NCBI RefSeq assembly: GCF_042219825.1
Contig: NZ_JBHJHQ010000005.1
Span: forward strand, 310,001-374,000
Direction: 5' to 3'
Source of the DNA: JBHJHP01 sp042219825
GTDB lineage: Bacteria > Bacteroidota > Bacteroidia > Bacteroidales > UBA5342
Length of the DNA: 64,000 nucleotides
Shown here: positions 26,929 to 37,093 of the stretch, piece by piece
How the letters are laid out: every line of letters starts with the position of its first letter
Numbering within the stretch: the stretch's first letter is position 1
Notes under the pieces: model-generated
Seen by the model: the letters and a program-made list of their open reading frames with translations, nothing else
The model's database searches: none
What the model was told of the DNA's origin: nothing
Program-made: the position numbers and the translations under genes

Positions 26929-29900
26929 CTAATTAACAATAAGTTTTTGAGCTGCCCCCAAACTCTCCTTACCGTTCTGAGATATACGCACCCTGTAAAA
27001 ATATATTCCCCGATTAACTTTTCTACCTGACATATCCGTCAAATCCCAATTAAGAGGATTTGAAGTATTGTCGGCACTATATGCTATCTGGCTTAATGTA
27101 TTTATAAGCTGACCATTGGTAGAAAAAATGTCAATTTGAATATCCAGAACCGATTCCGGACGGTTATGATCAAATTCAAAATTCACATAAGACATAGCCG
27201 GATTCGGATAACAGGTAACCTTCGTTATATCAGGTTTATCATTCTTATCCACCACAAATTTCAGTTCTGCTGAAGATGAATTATTATAAATATCCCAGAC
27301 ACGGAAATGCAACGTATGTTCTCCTTCATCGAGATTGCTGAGTTTATACCTAACCTGCCCCTCAGACGATCCTATCAAAGGTTGAAAATAATCATTTAGT
27401 ATATAGGCCTGATACGGATCATCATCCAGGGTCAGCATAATATCATGACCAATGCCCAAGCCTGAAGTATTAATTCCACTCTGATCTACAATATCTGCAA
27501 AAAACAACGGATTGGAACTTACCGAAGCTCCATTGGTGAAACCAGTGCTGTTCAGATACAATGACAGCTCAGGGCCCGCATCATCTGCAATAAAGTTATC
27601 ATTGAACCCACCAATCTTTATTTCCTCCGTATATCCCTTTGCTTCAGCATCTTCTGAAGTTGCATAATATACAATCCTACCGCTTCCAACCATGTAATTT
27701 ATCTCTTTGGGTATCATGAACTCAAACTCAAACTTTCCATCCTCAACCTTTGCCTTACCATTAAATATGGCTTTATCCCATAATTTGAAGGTAAGTGGTC
27801 CACTATTAATATAATCGGCAGCATCGTTCATTAGGGTTGTAATCGTGGAAATCTTGTCGTATACTTTAATATACACATCACCATTAAAAAAAGTAGCCGT
27901 ATCGCCATTCAGATCTTCAATATATCCACTCACTGTAGCACTTTCAAGAGCTGCGATTGTATCATTATCAGTTTCAAAACTGATATTACCGTTAACAGAA
28001 GAAGTTTTAACGGTTAGTTGGGGTTGTAACATCCTTAGAGCCGGATCACCCAGAAGCATAAATTTACGCTTATTGGCTCCGGTTCCGGTGTGACTTTTTG
28101 TTTCGCGACAAATATCACCTAATCTATATGGTTCTCCACTATTATCCAACGTGAAGGCATAGTCAAAAAAATTGTTATTAATGGTATAATTGGAACTTGA
28201 AAAAACAAGACGTGTGGTTGTAAAGAGTGATACACCTCCTCCTCCCTGACTCAGTAGCACCCATTCACCAGCTGAAGTACTCTCTTTCATATCAAACCGG
28301 CTGAATTCACAGGTAGCTGTCACCCAAACCGGCAGATTATTAAGATTGCTTAATGCCTTAACCATATTCTTTGTTACAATCTTTTCATCTGTAAGTCCTG
28401 TTATTCCTCCATGCCCTGAATAATTCAACAGCAGTACCCCTTTTTGAAGATCCCTCTCCAACGCCTTATTAGCATCAGGGTATGATGGACCAGAGGCGTC
28501 AATCACCTGTTGATAGGCATCAAGTAATATTTTATCCACGACCATATCGGGATGTAGTCTCATCACTTTATCTGCCATAAGATTAGCATCCCGCATATGG
28601 GTATTGCCGTCTCCATCATCCGCAACAAAGGTGACTGAATTTTTCCACATGTTTCTATTCAGATTCTCGTTATAGTATTTTGATTTAGCTACCATTGCTT
28701 TGGCCTCTTCTATTGTATACACAGGATAACGCCCTATACCAATATCCACTTTATCACTATTTCCAAGCGATCCTTCAGCATCATCAAGAATACCGTAATA
28801 ATCATCTGTTACGTATGTATTAGCCTGATGCAAAGATTCATCAGACTCAAAAGTTATTACCCTGTTACGCTCCAGGTCCACGCCTGGCCTGTTATCAAAA
28901 GTTCCATCTCCGAATATAAGCAGATACTTAAGACGATTTTCGTTATCTGTACCTCTGTCGTACAACATTTTCATAAACCAACGAATAGCTGTCACATCAG
29001 GCTGACCACATGAAAATTCATTATAGATTTGTTCCGGTGTCACAATCAATACCTTCAAGCCTTCGGATGTATGCATGTCGTATAAGTCCTGAGCCATACC
29101 CTCACCCAGAAAATCTTTATTTGAGACAATAACCATATCAACACCGGTTTTAGCATGCAGATTCTGATTTTCAACATCACCGATTACTTCTGGTTTTGGA
29201 AAAGAACCTTTCGGATTCAGTGCTACATAATTTCGCAACGATGAAGCATCATCCATGAATGAGATTGTACCGTTTGTGTTTGAAGTTGCAACTTTTTCAA
29301 TGTTCAGCCGATCAGTTACATCCAATACAACTGTATTAGCACTGGCACCTTCTACTGTAAAACGATGTGACTTACCCTGACCAGTATTGTAAGGGTACCT
29401 GAACTGTAATTCGTCCCCAATCATTTGTAACGGTCGAACCACATTCACCCTCACAAAATCAATCCAGCCAGTAGCTGAATTATCTGCACTAAACAGCTGC
29501 AAAATAATGTTGATATCCGATGAAACAGGTGTAAATATTTTGTCTAAATCTCTGGTGTAAGCAAAGATACTTATCTCTGAACTTACCGTAGACGGTATGG
29601 ACAGTGATCCAAGTAATCCGTCATTATAATTCACGTACACGCTTGATCTGGCTTCTAATGATCTGGCTACATAAGATACGTAAACTTTCGATTCATCATT
29701 GGTGGAGATTGTTGGGAAACTAAAAGAGACTGTTTGCGTCGTACCTTCATCCATTTTAGGACCATACCAATCATCACCTGAGTCTAAAAGGTTCTCTGCC
29801 ATAGGTTCATAAACTGCATAATCCACAAATGTCGTAACCTCATCATCCGCATCATTAATTGTGTCGGGTTTTGTTTTCAACTCTTTTAATGATCCTGAAC

Positions 29901-30747
29901 CTGATGTTAAAAAATAATAGGCTTTGTCACTAAAAGGATGTTGTGTTTGAACAAACTGTTGCGATGCATCATCCCAGGTCCATTTGTAAGTTCCAACAGC
30001 ATAAAACAGGATATAATCTCCATTGTTAAAAACCCCATCCGAGCCTTTTTCAACCCAAACCGCCACTTCATTCAAATCATCGTATTTGTAATTTGCAATA
30101 AATTTATCCAGAACCTGTCCTCCATTACCGTAAATTTTAACGGTATTCGGATCAAGCCCCATACTGTTTATATCACTGTATGTAAGCTTATAAATTCCTG
30201 TATTTTTAATGGCGACTTTTACCCATTTCCCGGTGGCAAGAGCCGATGACTGTTTAAAATAGTCAGTCTTATCCAACGTTGCAGATTTTAGTTTAACAAC
30301 CGGTTGCTTAACAATATCAACTGTAAATGATTTTAAACCTTCAATGACATTTCCATTTTTACGTAATGGTATAACGGTAATATCCAGCGCACCGTTCCCT
30401 CTTGACATGGTAACATAATGCTCTATAATTGCCGAATCGGAAATAAAATCCATGCCCTGAATTTGTTGGTTTGTATTAACTGGCAGTGGCTCCCATTTCT
30501 GATTCTTTAGGGTGACACTAAAATCAACATTGCCAAAATCTCCCTGATTAATTGGGACATAGGTATAATACTGTGGTAAATATCCATACTCATCCGAATT
30601 CTGCGCACCTTCAAAGTTCAAAAAACCTATTGAATCTTCCTTTGTTACCTGTCCCAGCGTGTTATACCAATTAAGACTAACATTAATCTGAGCATTCAGA
30701 ACAGAAAAACCACAAACAAAAAATATTAATATGAATCTCTTTAACAT
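26929..30747 (-). CDS. porU: Type IX secretion C-terminal signal peptidase PorU
   Basis: A gingipain-family (C25) cysteine protease. It removes the C-terminal sorting domain of secreted proteins and attaches them to A-LPS at the cell surface. 1272 residues with a signal peptide (1-19). The catalytic histidine lies in LLNYSGHGG and the cysteine in VTATCEFSRFD, within the C25 domain in the middle of the protein. It ends in an Ig-like domain and a C-terminal YPNPA...GIYFYRVRI segment, itself sorting-domain-like. It lies 86 bases before porV on the same strand. Confidence 0.95.
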   Translation of the reverse strand: MLKRFILIFFVCGFSVLNAQINVSLNWYNTLGQVTKEDSIGFLNFEGAQNSDEYGYLPQYYTYVPINQGDFGNVDFSVTLKNQKWEPLPVNTNQQIQGMDFISDSAIIEHYVTMSRGNGALDITVIPLRKNGNVIEGLKSFTVDIVKQPVVKLKSATLDKTDYFKQSSALATGKWVKVAIKNTGIYKLTYSDINSMGLDPNTVKIYGNGGQVLDKFIANYKYDDLNEVAVWVEKGSDGVFNNGDYILFYAVGTYKWTWDDASQQFVQTQHPFSDKAYYFLTSGSGSLKELKTKPDTINDADDEVTTFVDYAVYEPMAENLLDSGDDWYGPKMDEGTTQTVSFSFPTISTNDESKVYVSYVARSLEARSSVYVNYNDGLLGSLSIPSTVSSEISIFAYTRDLDKIFTPVSSDINIILQLFSADNSATGWIDFVRVNVVRPLQMIGDELQFRYPYNTGQGKSHRFTVEGASANTVVLDVTDRLNIEKVATSNTNGTISFMDDASSLRNYVALNPKGSFPKPEVIGDVENQNLHAKTGVDMVIVSNKDFLGEGMAQDLYDMHTSEGLKVLIVTPEQIYNEFSCGQPDVTAIRWFMKMLYDRGTDNENRLKYLLIFGDGTFDNRPGVDLERNRVITFESDESLHQANTYVTDDYYGILDDAEGSLGNSDKVDIGIGRYPVYTIEEAKAMVAKSKYYNENLNRNMWKNSVTFVADDGDGNTHMRDANLMADKVMRLHPDMVVDKILLDAYQQVIDASGPSYPDANKALERDLQKGVLLLNYSGHGGITGLTDEKIVTKNMVKALSNLNNLPVWVTATCEFSRFDMKESTSAGEWVLLSQGGGGVSLFTTTRLVFSSSNYTINNNFFDYAFTLDNSGEPYRLGDICRETKSHTGTGANKRKFMLLGDPALRMLQPQLTVKTSSVNGNISFETDNDTIAALESATVSGYIEDLNGDTATFFNGDVYIKVYDKISTITTLMNDAADYINSGPLTFKLWDKAIFNGKAKVEDGKFEFEFMIPKEINYMVGSGRIVYYATSEDAEAKGYTEEIKIGGFNDNFIADDAGPELSLYLNSTGFTNGASVSSNPLFFADIVDQSGINTSGLGIGHDIMLTLDDDPYQAYILNDYFQPLIGSSEGQVRYKLSNLDEGEHTLHFRVWDIYNNSSSAELKFVVDKNDKPDITKVTCYPNPAMSYVNFEFDHNRPESVLDIQIDIFSTNGQLINTLSQIAYSADNTSNPLNWDLTDMSGRKVNRGIYFYRVRISQNGKESLGAAQKLIVN

Positions 30748-31048
30748 ATTATTTAAAATTGGTCACTAAAATAGATAAGTTTTACAATTCAAAAAACTTT
30801 TCTGGTGAGTAATGACAGTTAGAGTAATTTCAGTTATAACGCAATCATTCAAAAAATATTTTACAATTTTAAACCCTTTTAAACAGACTTTAATTTCACA
30901 ATAATCTCTTTAAGAAAAAGGCTTTCGTTACACCATACCATAATTACTATAATACAGACGTTTTAAATGATCCAATCTTACAGCAACTTTTGTAATTTTG
31001 CAGCGTTGTTTTTTTATAAAACACAAATTAAGATATTCGGAAAAGAAA
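30748..31048. other. Divergent intergenic region between porU and a small membrane protein
   Basis: About 300 AT-rich bases with no credible gene. A -7 match TAATTTTG lies at 30993-31000 on the plus strand and would give a 40-nt leader for the gene at 31049. No clear consensus box was found for porU. Confidence 0.4.
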
Positions 31049-31441
31049 ATGGTATTTATATTATCAGCATTAGCAGTTTTTGTGGTCCTGATCCTTATCG
31101 GGGTTCTTTTTCGCTCTAAAAAGGATGAATCGGAGGAAGAACCGACTCTGCTTCCTGACGCGGATTGTTGCGGCGCACATGAAGTATGCGAAGCTGAATC
31201 GCTTATGAACCACACCAACAAACCCGTGTATTTTGAAGATGAAGAGCTGGATCGTTTTGCAGGTAAAGATGTTCATGATTACTCCAACGGGGATATCACA
31301 GAATTTGAAGATATCCTTTATACTCTAAAGGAAAAGGATGTTTCGGGATGGCTAAAGAGTCTGCAACTCCGTAATATAGAATTACCCATTCCTGTACGGG
31401 ATGAAGCACTTTTGATCATCAGTGAACGCAGGTTTGGATGA
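31049..31441 (+). CDS. Small single-pass membrane protein, unknown function
   Basis: 130 residues from the ATG at 31049. Upstream alternative starts lie inside the -7 box region. One N-terminal helix (MVFILSALAVFVVLILIGVLF) is followed by a basic SKK and then an acidic soluble domain. This domain has a CC pair and another Cys close together (DCCGAHEVC), which might bind metal or form a disulfide, and ends in an alpha-rich region. I do not recognise a family beyond Bacteroidota-type conserved hypothetical. The stop codon overlaps the next start (ATGA), so the two proteins are translationally coupled. Confidence 0.6.
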   Translation: MVFILSALAVFVVLILIGVLFRSKKDESEEEPTLLPDADCCGAHEVCEAESLMNHTNKPVYFEDEELDRFAGKDVHDYSNGDITEFEDILYTLKEKDVSGWLKSLQLRNIELPIPVRDEALLIISERRFG

Positions 31442-32100
31442 AGATGAAATCAAACCCAACCGTATCACAATTAGACTTAGGAGTTGAATACACCTTAATT
31501 AAAGAACTCAGGTTCCATGAAATAAAACCATTTATTTTAAAAATAATCTCTAAAAGGGATAAACTAATTAACTTTTATGTGCTGTACCAGACCATTGCAC
31601 TTGCAACACTTATTATACTGGTGGCATTTCATATTTACAATGCGCTAATCAATGAGGCTTACCACATACAAAACTTCTACTGGATATTAACCGCGTTGCT
31701 TTTCTCTTTTAGTGTTTTGGTTGTAATTCACGAACTGATGCATGCTTTGGCGTATTCTGTGCTTGGTAAAAAACAGTTAAAGTTTGGGGCCGATATTAAA
31801 AAGTTTATTTTTTATGTACATGCGCACATGCAGGTTGTCAACCGAAAAGAGCTTATTCTAGTGGCAATTACTCCTTTTATTCTGGTTCACCTGGTTTGCG
31901 TGCCGCTAACTATAATCTTCTGGCATTCCCCGCTTTCTTTGTTTTTTCTGGTGGTATTGTTAGCGCACGCCTTGTTCTGTGCCGGAGATTTTGCAATGAT
32001 AAGTTTCTTTTTGAGACAGAAAAAATCTGAAATGTATACCTATGATGACAGCAGGAAAAAACTGGCACGTTTTTACATAAAAAAAGCTGATATAGAATAA
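31438..32100 (+). CDS. DUF3267-type membrane protein with HExxH zincin motif
   Basis: 220 residues with about four membrane segments (near 45-70, 80-100, 140-165 and 165-185). The second contains VVIHELMHALAYS, an HExxH metalloprotease-type motif inside or at the edge of the membrane. This is the layout of putative zincin peptidases of the DUF3267 family. A third zinc ligand might be the Asp of CAGDF near residue 182, as in other intramembrane zincins, but this is inference. It begins within the stop codon of the upstream gene. Its 3' end overlaps the terminator hairpin of gdhA. Confidence 0.65.
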   Translation: MKMKSNPTVSQLDLGVEYTLIKELRFHEIKPFILKIISKRDKLINFYVLYQTIALATLIILVAFHIYNALINEAYHIQNFYWILTALLFSFSVLVVIHELMHALAYSVLGKKQLKFGADIKKFIFYVHAHMQVVNRKELILVAITPFILVHLVCVPLTIIFWHSPLSLFFLVVLLAHALFCAGDFAMISFFLRQKKSEMYTYDDSRKKLARFYIKKADIE

Positions 32101-32110
32101 TACCAGCTTT
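32083..32110 (-). terminator. Probable terminator of gdhA inside the end of the opposing gene
   Basis: AAAGCTG (32083-32089) pairs with CAGCTTT (32104-32110). On the minus strand the stem is followed by a T-run. It overlaps the last codons of the DUF3267-like gene. Confidence 0.5.
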
Positions 32111-32129
32111 CATAAATCATATCTCAGTT

Positions 32130-33467
32130 TTAAATAACACCCTGTGCGAGCATTGCATCCGCAACCTTTACAAACCCTCCGATATTCGCTCCTTTAACAT
32201 AATTAATTTTACCACTTGGCTCCTTGCCATAACGAATACAGGTTTGGTGAATGTTGTGCATGATGATCTGTAAACGTCCGTCCACTTCTTCTACAGGCCA
32301 GTTTAACCGCATACTATTCTGGCTCATTTCAAGTCCAGAAACGGCAACACCGCCTGCATTTACAGCTTTTCCGGGAGCAAACATAATATTCCCTGTTGCA
32401 AGCTCTGCAGCTTCTGCTGTCAGTCCCATATTTGATGCCTCAGCTATTAACAGACAACCATTATCTATAAGCATTTGCACGTCTTTGTGGTCCATCTCAT
32501 TCTGTATAGCACATGGAATTGCAATATCCACTTTCTCACGCCACGGCCTTTCACCTTCATAAAACTTTACGCCATAACGCTCTGCATAAGGTTCAACCAC
32601 ATCCATATTGGTAGCACGAAGTTCGAGCATATAATCAATTTTTTCGCCAGTCACACCATCCGGATCATAAATATATCCGTCAGGACCCGATATTGTAACC
32701 ACCTTAGCACCCAATTCAGTTGCTTTGAGTACTGCACCCCAGGCCACATTACCAAATCCTGAGATGGCAATTGTTTTACCTGCAAGTGTTTGATTTACAT
32801 CCTCAAGCATTTCCTTCACAAAATATACTGCGCCAAAACCGGTTGCTTCCGGCCGGATCAGACTACCGCCAAACTCCACTCCTTTTCCTGTCAACACGCC
32901 TGTAAATTCATTCTTCAGCTTTTTATACATTCCGAAAAGATAACCAATTTCGCGACCACCAACACCAATATCACCGGCAGGCACATCAGTATGAGGACCA
33001 ATATGGCGGTAGAGTTCGGACATAAAAGCCTGACAAAAACGCATAATTTCATTATCCGATTTTCCTTTGGGATTGAAATCAGAACCGCCTTTACCTCCGC
33101 CCATTGGCAAGGTTGTCAGGCTGTTTTTAAATGTCTGCTCGAATCCAAGAAATTTCAACCCGCTTAAAGTTACACTGGTATGGAAACGCAGACCACCTTT
33201 GTAAGGTCCAAGGGCGCTGTTAAATTCAACCCGGTACCCTCTGTTGATACGTATTTCACCACTATCGTCTATCCAGGGAACACGAAACATGATAACCCGT
33301 TCAGGTTCAACGATGCGCTCCAGAATTTTTGCTTTCTGGTACCTTGGGTGCGATTCGTAGTAACCCCAAACCGATTCCACTACTTCTTCTACTGCCTGCA
33401 GAAATTCATCTTCACCAGGATTTTTTGCTTTTACATCTTCTAAAAAAGCAGTCATTTTTTCTTTCAT
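32130..33467 (-). CDS. gdhA: NADP-specific glutamate dehydrogenase
   Basis: It interconverts 2-oxoglutarate + ammonia and glutamate. 445 residues, the length of hexameric E. coli-type GdhA. The motifs are PYKGGLRFHTSV, the catalytic Lys segment LPMGGGKGGSDF, VPAGDIGVGGREIGYL, and the Rossmann GFGNVAWGA. The tail MSQNSMRLNWP is typical of this class. Besides ammonia assimilation it could receive glutamate from the hut pathway encoded at the right end of the window. Monocistronic. Confidence 0.96.
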   Translation of the reverse strand: MKEKMTAFLEDVKAKNPGEDEFLQAVEEVVESVWGYYESHPRYQKAKILERIVEPERVIMFRVPWIDDSGEIRINRGYRVEFNSALGPYKGGLRFHTSVTLSGLKFLGFEQTFKNSLTTLPMGGGKGGSDFNPKGKSDNEIMRFCQAFMSELYRHIGPHTDVPAGDIGVGGREIGYLFGMYKKLKNEFTGVLTGKGVEFGGSLIRPEATGFGAVYFVKEMLEDVNQTLAGKTIAISGFGNVAWGAVLKATELGAKVVTISGPDGYIYDPDGVTGEKIDYMLELRATNMDVVEPYAERYGVKFYEGERPWREKVDIAIPCAIQNEMDHKDVQMLIDNGCLLIAEASNMGLTAEAAELATGNIMFAPGKAVNAGGVAVSGLEMSQNSMRLNWPVEEVDGRLQIIMHNIHQTCIRYGKEPSGKINYVKGANIGGFVKVADAMLAQGVI

Positions 33468-33702
33468 CTGCCATTTAATTTTTTGTTCTCATATCATCAG
33501 ATCATTACAAAATATCTGATCTGAATCTGGTTCATAGTCTCGATACTAAAGTTTTAAATGCGTGCAATTTCTTAATTAGGTATAAATATAGGTATGATTT
33601 TTATCAATTTTAATTTTTGCCTGATACTTAAACAATTTAAAGGATTTTTTTGGGTTAAAGAGATAGATTTTGTTTTTTCGTTCAACAAAAATTCTGAAGA
33701 AT

Positions 33703-34710
33703 ATGAAATACCCTGTTTTTACTTTCATTCTGGTTTTTACAGTTTTTTTTGGGTGCAAAAAAAGCAACAGATTTACCGTTAAAACCGACGATATTGATAT
33801 AAATATTCAATTCATCCGTTTTGATAAGGAATTGGGAAAAGAAGATACAACTGCAACTGCTGCAAAAGTTGATACTTTCCAGAACAAATATCCTCGATTC
33901 TTTAATTTATACTCTTCCCAAATTATTAAAACAGGTGTTCCTACAGGTAAGAATTTTGAAAAGTACCTAAATCGATATCTTACCGACACAGTATACTATC
34001 AGGTTTATGATACTGTAGAACATAAATTCAGTTCCACTCAAAAGCAGGACCTCATCATCCGAAACGGATTCAAACGTTACAATTATTTTTTCCCTGAAAG
34101 AGCCATACCCGATATATATTATATGATTTCAGGATTCAATGAATCTGTTGTGGTAGCAAAAGATATTCTTGCCATAAGCCTTGAAGATTATCTGGGCGTT
34201 AATCACCCTTTTTATCAATGGTTATCACTGTATGAATATGTCAGGATCAATATGTATCCCGAAAAGATACCAACCGATGCATTATGGGGCTGGCTGAAAA
34301 GTGAGTTTCCATATCGGGCAGAACAACAGACGCTATTGAATAAAATGATCTACGAAGGTAAGATAATGTTTGTTTTAGAGCAGCTTCTACCAGACGAACC
34401 CCAAAACAGAATACTGAGTTATTCCGAACCACAACTGAAATGGTGCGAAACAAATGAAAAAGCAATGTGGAGTTACATCATCGAATATAAACATCTGTTC
34501 AGTAAAGAGCCTTTAGTTATAAATAAATATACCGATCCTGCACCATTTACTCAATTCTTCGGAAATGAATCATCCCCCAGAGCTGGCTCCTATATCGGGT
34601 ATAAAATTGTATCCGCTTTCATGAAAAACAACAAGGAAGTAACACTGAAACAACTTTTGGATATTAACGATGGAGCAGATATCCTTGGAAAATCCGGATA
34701 TAAACCGTAA
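33703..34710 (+). CDS. gldB: Gliding motility lipoprotein GldB
   Basis: 335 residues from the ATG at 33703. A lipoprotein signal peptide ends in the lipobox VFFGC, so it is membrane-anchored. The DUF2268-like body includes INIQFIRFDKEL, LYEYVRINMYPEKIP, GKIMFVLEQLLPD and the C-terminal FFGNESSPRAGSYIGYKIV. This last stretch is the conserved GldB tail. GldB is needed for gliding in Flavobacterium and is commonly present with type IX secretion. The genes porU and porV lie about 3 kb away. It is divergent from gdhA across 235 bases with no clear promoter consensus. Confidence 0.87.
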   Translation: MKYPVFTFILVFTVFFGCKKSNRFTVKTDDIDINIQFIRFDKELGKEDTTATAAKVDTFQNKYPRFFNLYSSQIIKTGVPTGKNFEKYLNRYLTDTVYYQVYDTVEHKFSSTQKQDLIIRNGFKRYNYFFPERAIPDIYYMISGFNESVVVAKDILAISLEDYLGVNHPFYQWLSLYEYVRINMYPEKIPTDALWGWLKSEFPYRAEQQTLLNKMIYEGKIMFVLEQLLPDEPQNRILSYSEPQLKWCETNEKAMWSYIIEYKHLFSKEPLVINKYTDPAPFTQFFGNESSPRAGSYIGYKIVSAFMKNNKEVTLKQLLDINDGADILGKSGYKP

Positions 34711-34801
34711 AATTAATTAGAAATGACGAATACAAACTTATCTTAAGAGTTTGCAATCAGGGGAAAATATAACAGTGTATTCCCAATTTGGATTTACCAT
34801 A

Positions 34802-36880
34802 CTAATCGTAAAAATTCCAGGAGACTCCTATTTTCAAAAAACGGGGATTGTACCCATAATGAAGGGCAGAAAAATACCGTGGTGGAATCACATCTTTTAA
34901 TACATTGTAATACATAAGAAAGAAACGCATCCGCTTTATCTGAAAATTCGCATACAAATGAGTCATAGGGAAATTACCAATTAACAACTCATGCTGGTTG
35001 TAAAATCTTCCCGTCGCAGGCATATAAGCCGGGACATAGTAAGATGTATGATAATAATTATCCAACCCGATCTGAAACCTTAGCACATTAGCATAAGTAT
35101 TTTTATAATAAATATTAGATCTGACAGCCAAATCCGGCAATGGTAACACGTCCGAATTTCCTGTTATCTGATAGGTTGCAATATTGTCCCAATGAAATTT
35201 TCCAATGGTAAGATCTTTGTAAAGTGTCGCCTCAACTATTGGCAATCCAGAAGTATATTGACGCGGCAACGAAGCAGTATCATAATAAATATAATTTACA
35301 ATTGTATTGAGCTTAACCTTTGCTCCTGCATGCCAGGAAGGAATTTTAAGTTCACCTTCCAGACGTTGTTCGAACACATCCTTAAAGTTATTATTCCACC
35401 AAAAATGATTTGATGCGTAATGATTAAGAAAATAATCGGGTGTTGTTTTAGAAAAATCAGCATTCAGGGTTAATGAGGCTGAATCCAAAACTGCAAACCA
35501 CTTCGTCAGTTCACCTTTAACTCTGTAGTCTCCCTGCCGATACCCCAGAAAATATATTTCGGCACCTGCTTCAAAAAAGAAGTTCTTCCCTTTTCTTCTG
35601 AATATCTGACCTCCAAATGAAGTATTAGCATAAGTGGTATCGTTGGAATGCCGCATGTATTCAAATTTTGAAGAATCAGCAACCATTGTGCTATAAATAG
35701 ACTTAGCCTGTGAATATCCGTAGTTAAATACGGAATCCGGCATGAACGACCATGAATTATTTTCCTGATGGATCAGTTCATTTTTAATGTAGGCACCAAA
35801 TCCAAACGGCATATATTTATTTAAACCTTCTTCAAAATTAAGCTTAATTTTATTTTCCATAACCCTGCGATACGTACTATCCAAAGTACTTGCACTGTTT
35901 ATAAAATTATTCTGATAAAAACCGTTTGTTGGTAATGGAGAACCTTCAATATAATTTTTGGAATACTCCGAGTATTTAAATGTATGCCCGACAGTATTAA
36001 CAGCCACAAATTCCTTAACTATTGTATCCTCAAGTTCAACATCCTTCTGGTACCCGATCCTGTATTCATGGTTCAGATAAAGAAAACGGTTTTTTAATTG
36101 CGATCTTGAATTATTCAGGTTTACAGCGAACGTCGCATAATCTCTTTGATTTGGTCCACCACCCGTTACCGCAACAGGATCTGTGATATACCGGTCATCC
36201 GTAAATCCACCGTTTTCGAAATTCTGCAGGTTATTTATACCTCCAATGAAATAAAGGACATACCTTGGTTTCAATATGGATGTTGACAAAGAAAAATTCA
36301 GGTGTTTGGTAGACATCCGGTCGTAAAATCCCCTACCGTAAATATAATTTCCGTACCCTGTGATATTAATGTCCCTATGAATATTCCGGGAGTGTATAAT
36401 CTTTACCTGCTCCTCTGCCTGGAGCTTTGAACCACCTGTCCAGTAATTTAGGCTGGTATAAGGTGTCTTGGTATTATAAAACCTGTAATCTTCAGGCATT
36501 TTCATATAATCGCGGTATACATCCATAAAAAGAAACGGAAGATCCACCGGACGATCAAAATAAATCATTGACTGATATGGACTGCCAAGATTTCCCAGAT
36601 GAGCATTTGCAATACTTGTACGGTATGTGGGGTAATAAACAAAAAAATCATTCATGGCAGTATCAAAGGCAACATGGAATGTATCCAGGTTGTTCGGATC
36701 AATCCTCCATGAAAATATTTCTGCCCTTTGGGACTCTTTTTCCTTTACTTCCAGTTTTTTAGGCCCGACATATGTTGTTTCTTTTTGTTCATCACTCCCT
36801 GGTTTTACAAGTTCCTGCGCATGTAAAACGGAAATACTGTAAAAGAATAAACCAACTAATATTAAGGCTCTTAAATTCAT
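34802..36880 (-). CDS. Putative outer-membrane porin (Porin_10 type)
   Basis: 692 residues from the ATG at 36880. A signal peptide (MNLRALILVGLFFYSISVLHAQ) precedes a short acidic linker and then a long series of amphipathic beta strands rich in Tyr, Asn and aromatics. Examples are YWTGGSKLQAEEQ, FNLSLSTS-like strands and FLNHEYRIGYQKD. The C-terminus, ISWNFYD-like, is an outer-membrane last strand. It resembles the large Bacteroidota putative-porin family; the substrate is unknown. A -7 box lies only 5 bases upstream of the ATG (36886-36893), which would make the mRNA leaderless. Monocistronic. Confidence 0.75.
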   Translation of the reverse strand: MNLRALILVGLFFYSISVLHAQELVKPGSDEQKETTYVGPKKLEVKEKESQRAEIFSWRIDPNNLDTFHVAFDTAMNDFFVYYPTYRTSIANAHLGNLGSPYQSMIYFDRPVDLPFLFMDVYRDYMKMPEDYRFYNTKTPYTSLNYWTGGSKLQAEEQVKIIHSRNIHRDINITGYGNYIYGRGFYDRMSTKHLNFSLSTSILKPRYVLYFIGGINNLQNFENGGFTDDRYITDPVAVTGGGPNQRDYATFAVNLNNSRSQLKNRFLYLNHEYRIGYQKDVELEDTIVKEFVAVNTVGHTFKYSEYSKNYIEGSPLPTNGFYQNNFINSASTLDSTYRRVMENKIKLNFEEGLNKYMPFGFGAYIKNELIHQENNSWSFMPDSVFNYGYSQAKSIYSTMVADSSKFEYMRHSNDTTYANTSFGGQIFRRKGKNFFFEAGAEIYFLGYRQGDYRVKGELTKWFAVLDSASLTLNADFSKTTPDYFLNHYASNHFWWNNNFKDVFEQRLEGELKIPSWHAGAKVKLNTIVNYIYYDTASLPRQYTSGLPIVEATLYKDLTIGKFHWDNIATYQITGNSDVLPLPDLAVRSNIYYKNTYANVLRFQIGLDNYYHTSYYVPAYMPATGRFYNQHELLIGNFPMTHLYANFQIKRMRFFLMYYNVLKDVIPPRYFSALHYGYNPRFLKIGVSWNFYD

Positions 36881-36885
36881 GGGCA

Positions 36886-36893
36886 CAAATATA
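36886..36893 (-). promoter_or_regulatory. -7-like box almost touching the porin ATG (TATATTTG)
   Basis: An exact consensus match on the minus strand ends 5 bases before the ATG at 36880. It would place transcription start at or next to the start codon. No -33 TTG was found at the proper distance, so it may be coincidental. Confidence 0.3.
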
Positions 36894-37037
36894 ATTAAAT
36901 TAACACTTGTCATTTATTGTGACACACTTACTTTAAAAACTTTAACAAAAAACTTATTATTGCCCCTGTCTAAATTTAATCTGCTGGCAATTCAACGATG
37001 ATAATGCAATATTACTCTGATAATTTACACTGGTAAT

Positions 37038-37066
37038 TTGATGTAAAAATAAAAGGACTAAATTTG
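37038..37066 (+). promoter_or_regulatory. Promoter: TTG - 18 nt - TAAATTTG
   Basis: A -33 TTG at 37038-37040 and a consensus -7 box at 37059-37066 are spaced 18 nt apart, within the range reported for Bacteroidota. Transcription would start near 37073, at or just past the first candidate ATG. This supports the ATG at 37094 as the true start of the next gene. Confidence 0.65.
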
Positions 37067-37093
37067 CGTTTTATGCGTAAACAATTCAACATA

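Noticed and set aside
31049..31237. Overlapping frames on both strands around the small membrane protein gene
   Set aside because: The opposite-strand frames have no family features. The plus-strand frame has a clear membrane helix and a coupled downstream gene.
32475..33443. Several plus-strand ORFs of 85-125 residues opposite gdhA
   Set aside because: They are antisense shadows of a strongly conserved glutamate dehydrogenase, with atypical composition and no start context.
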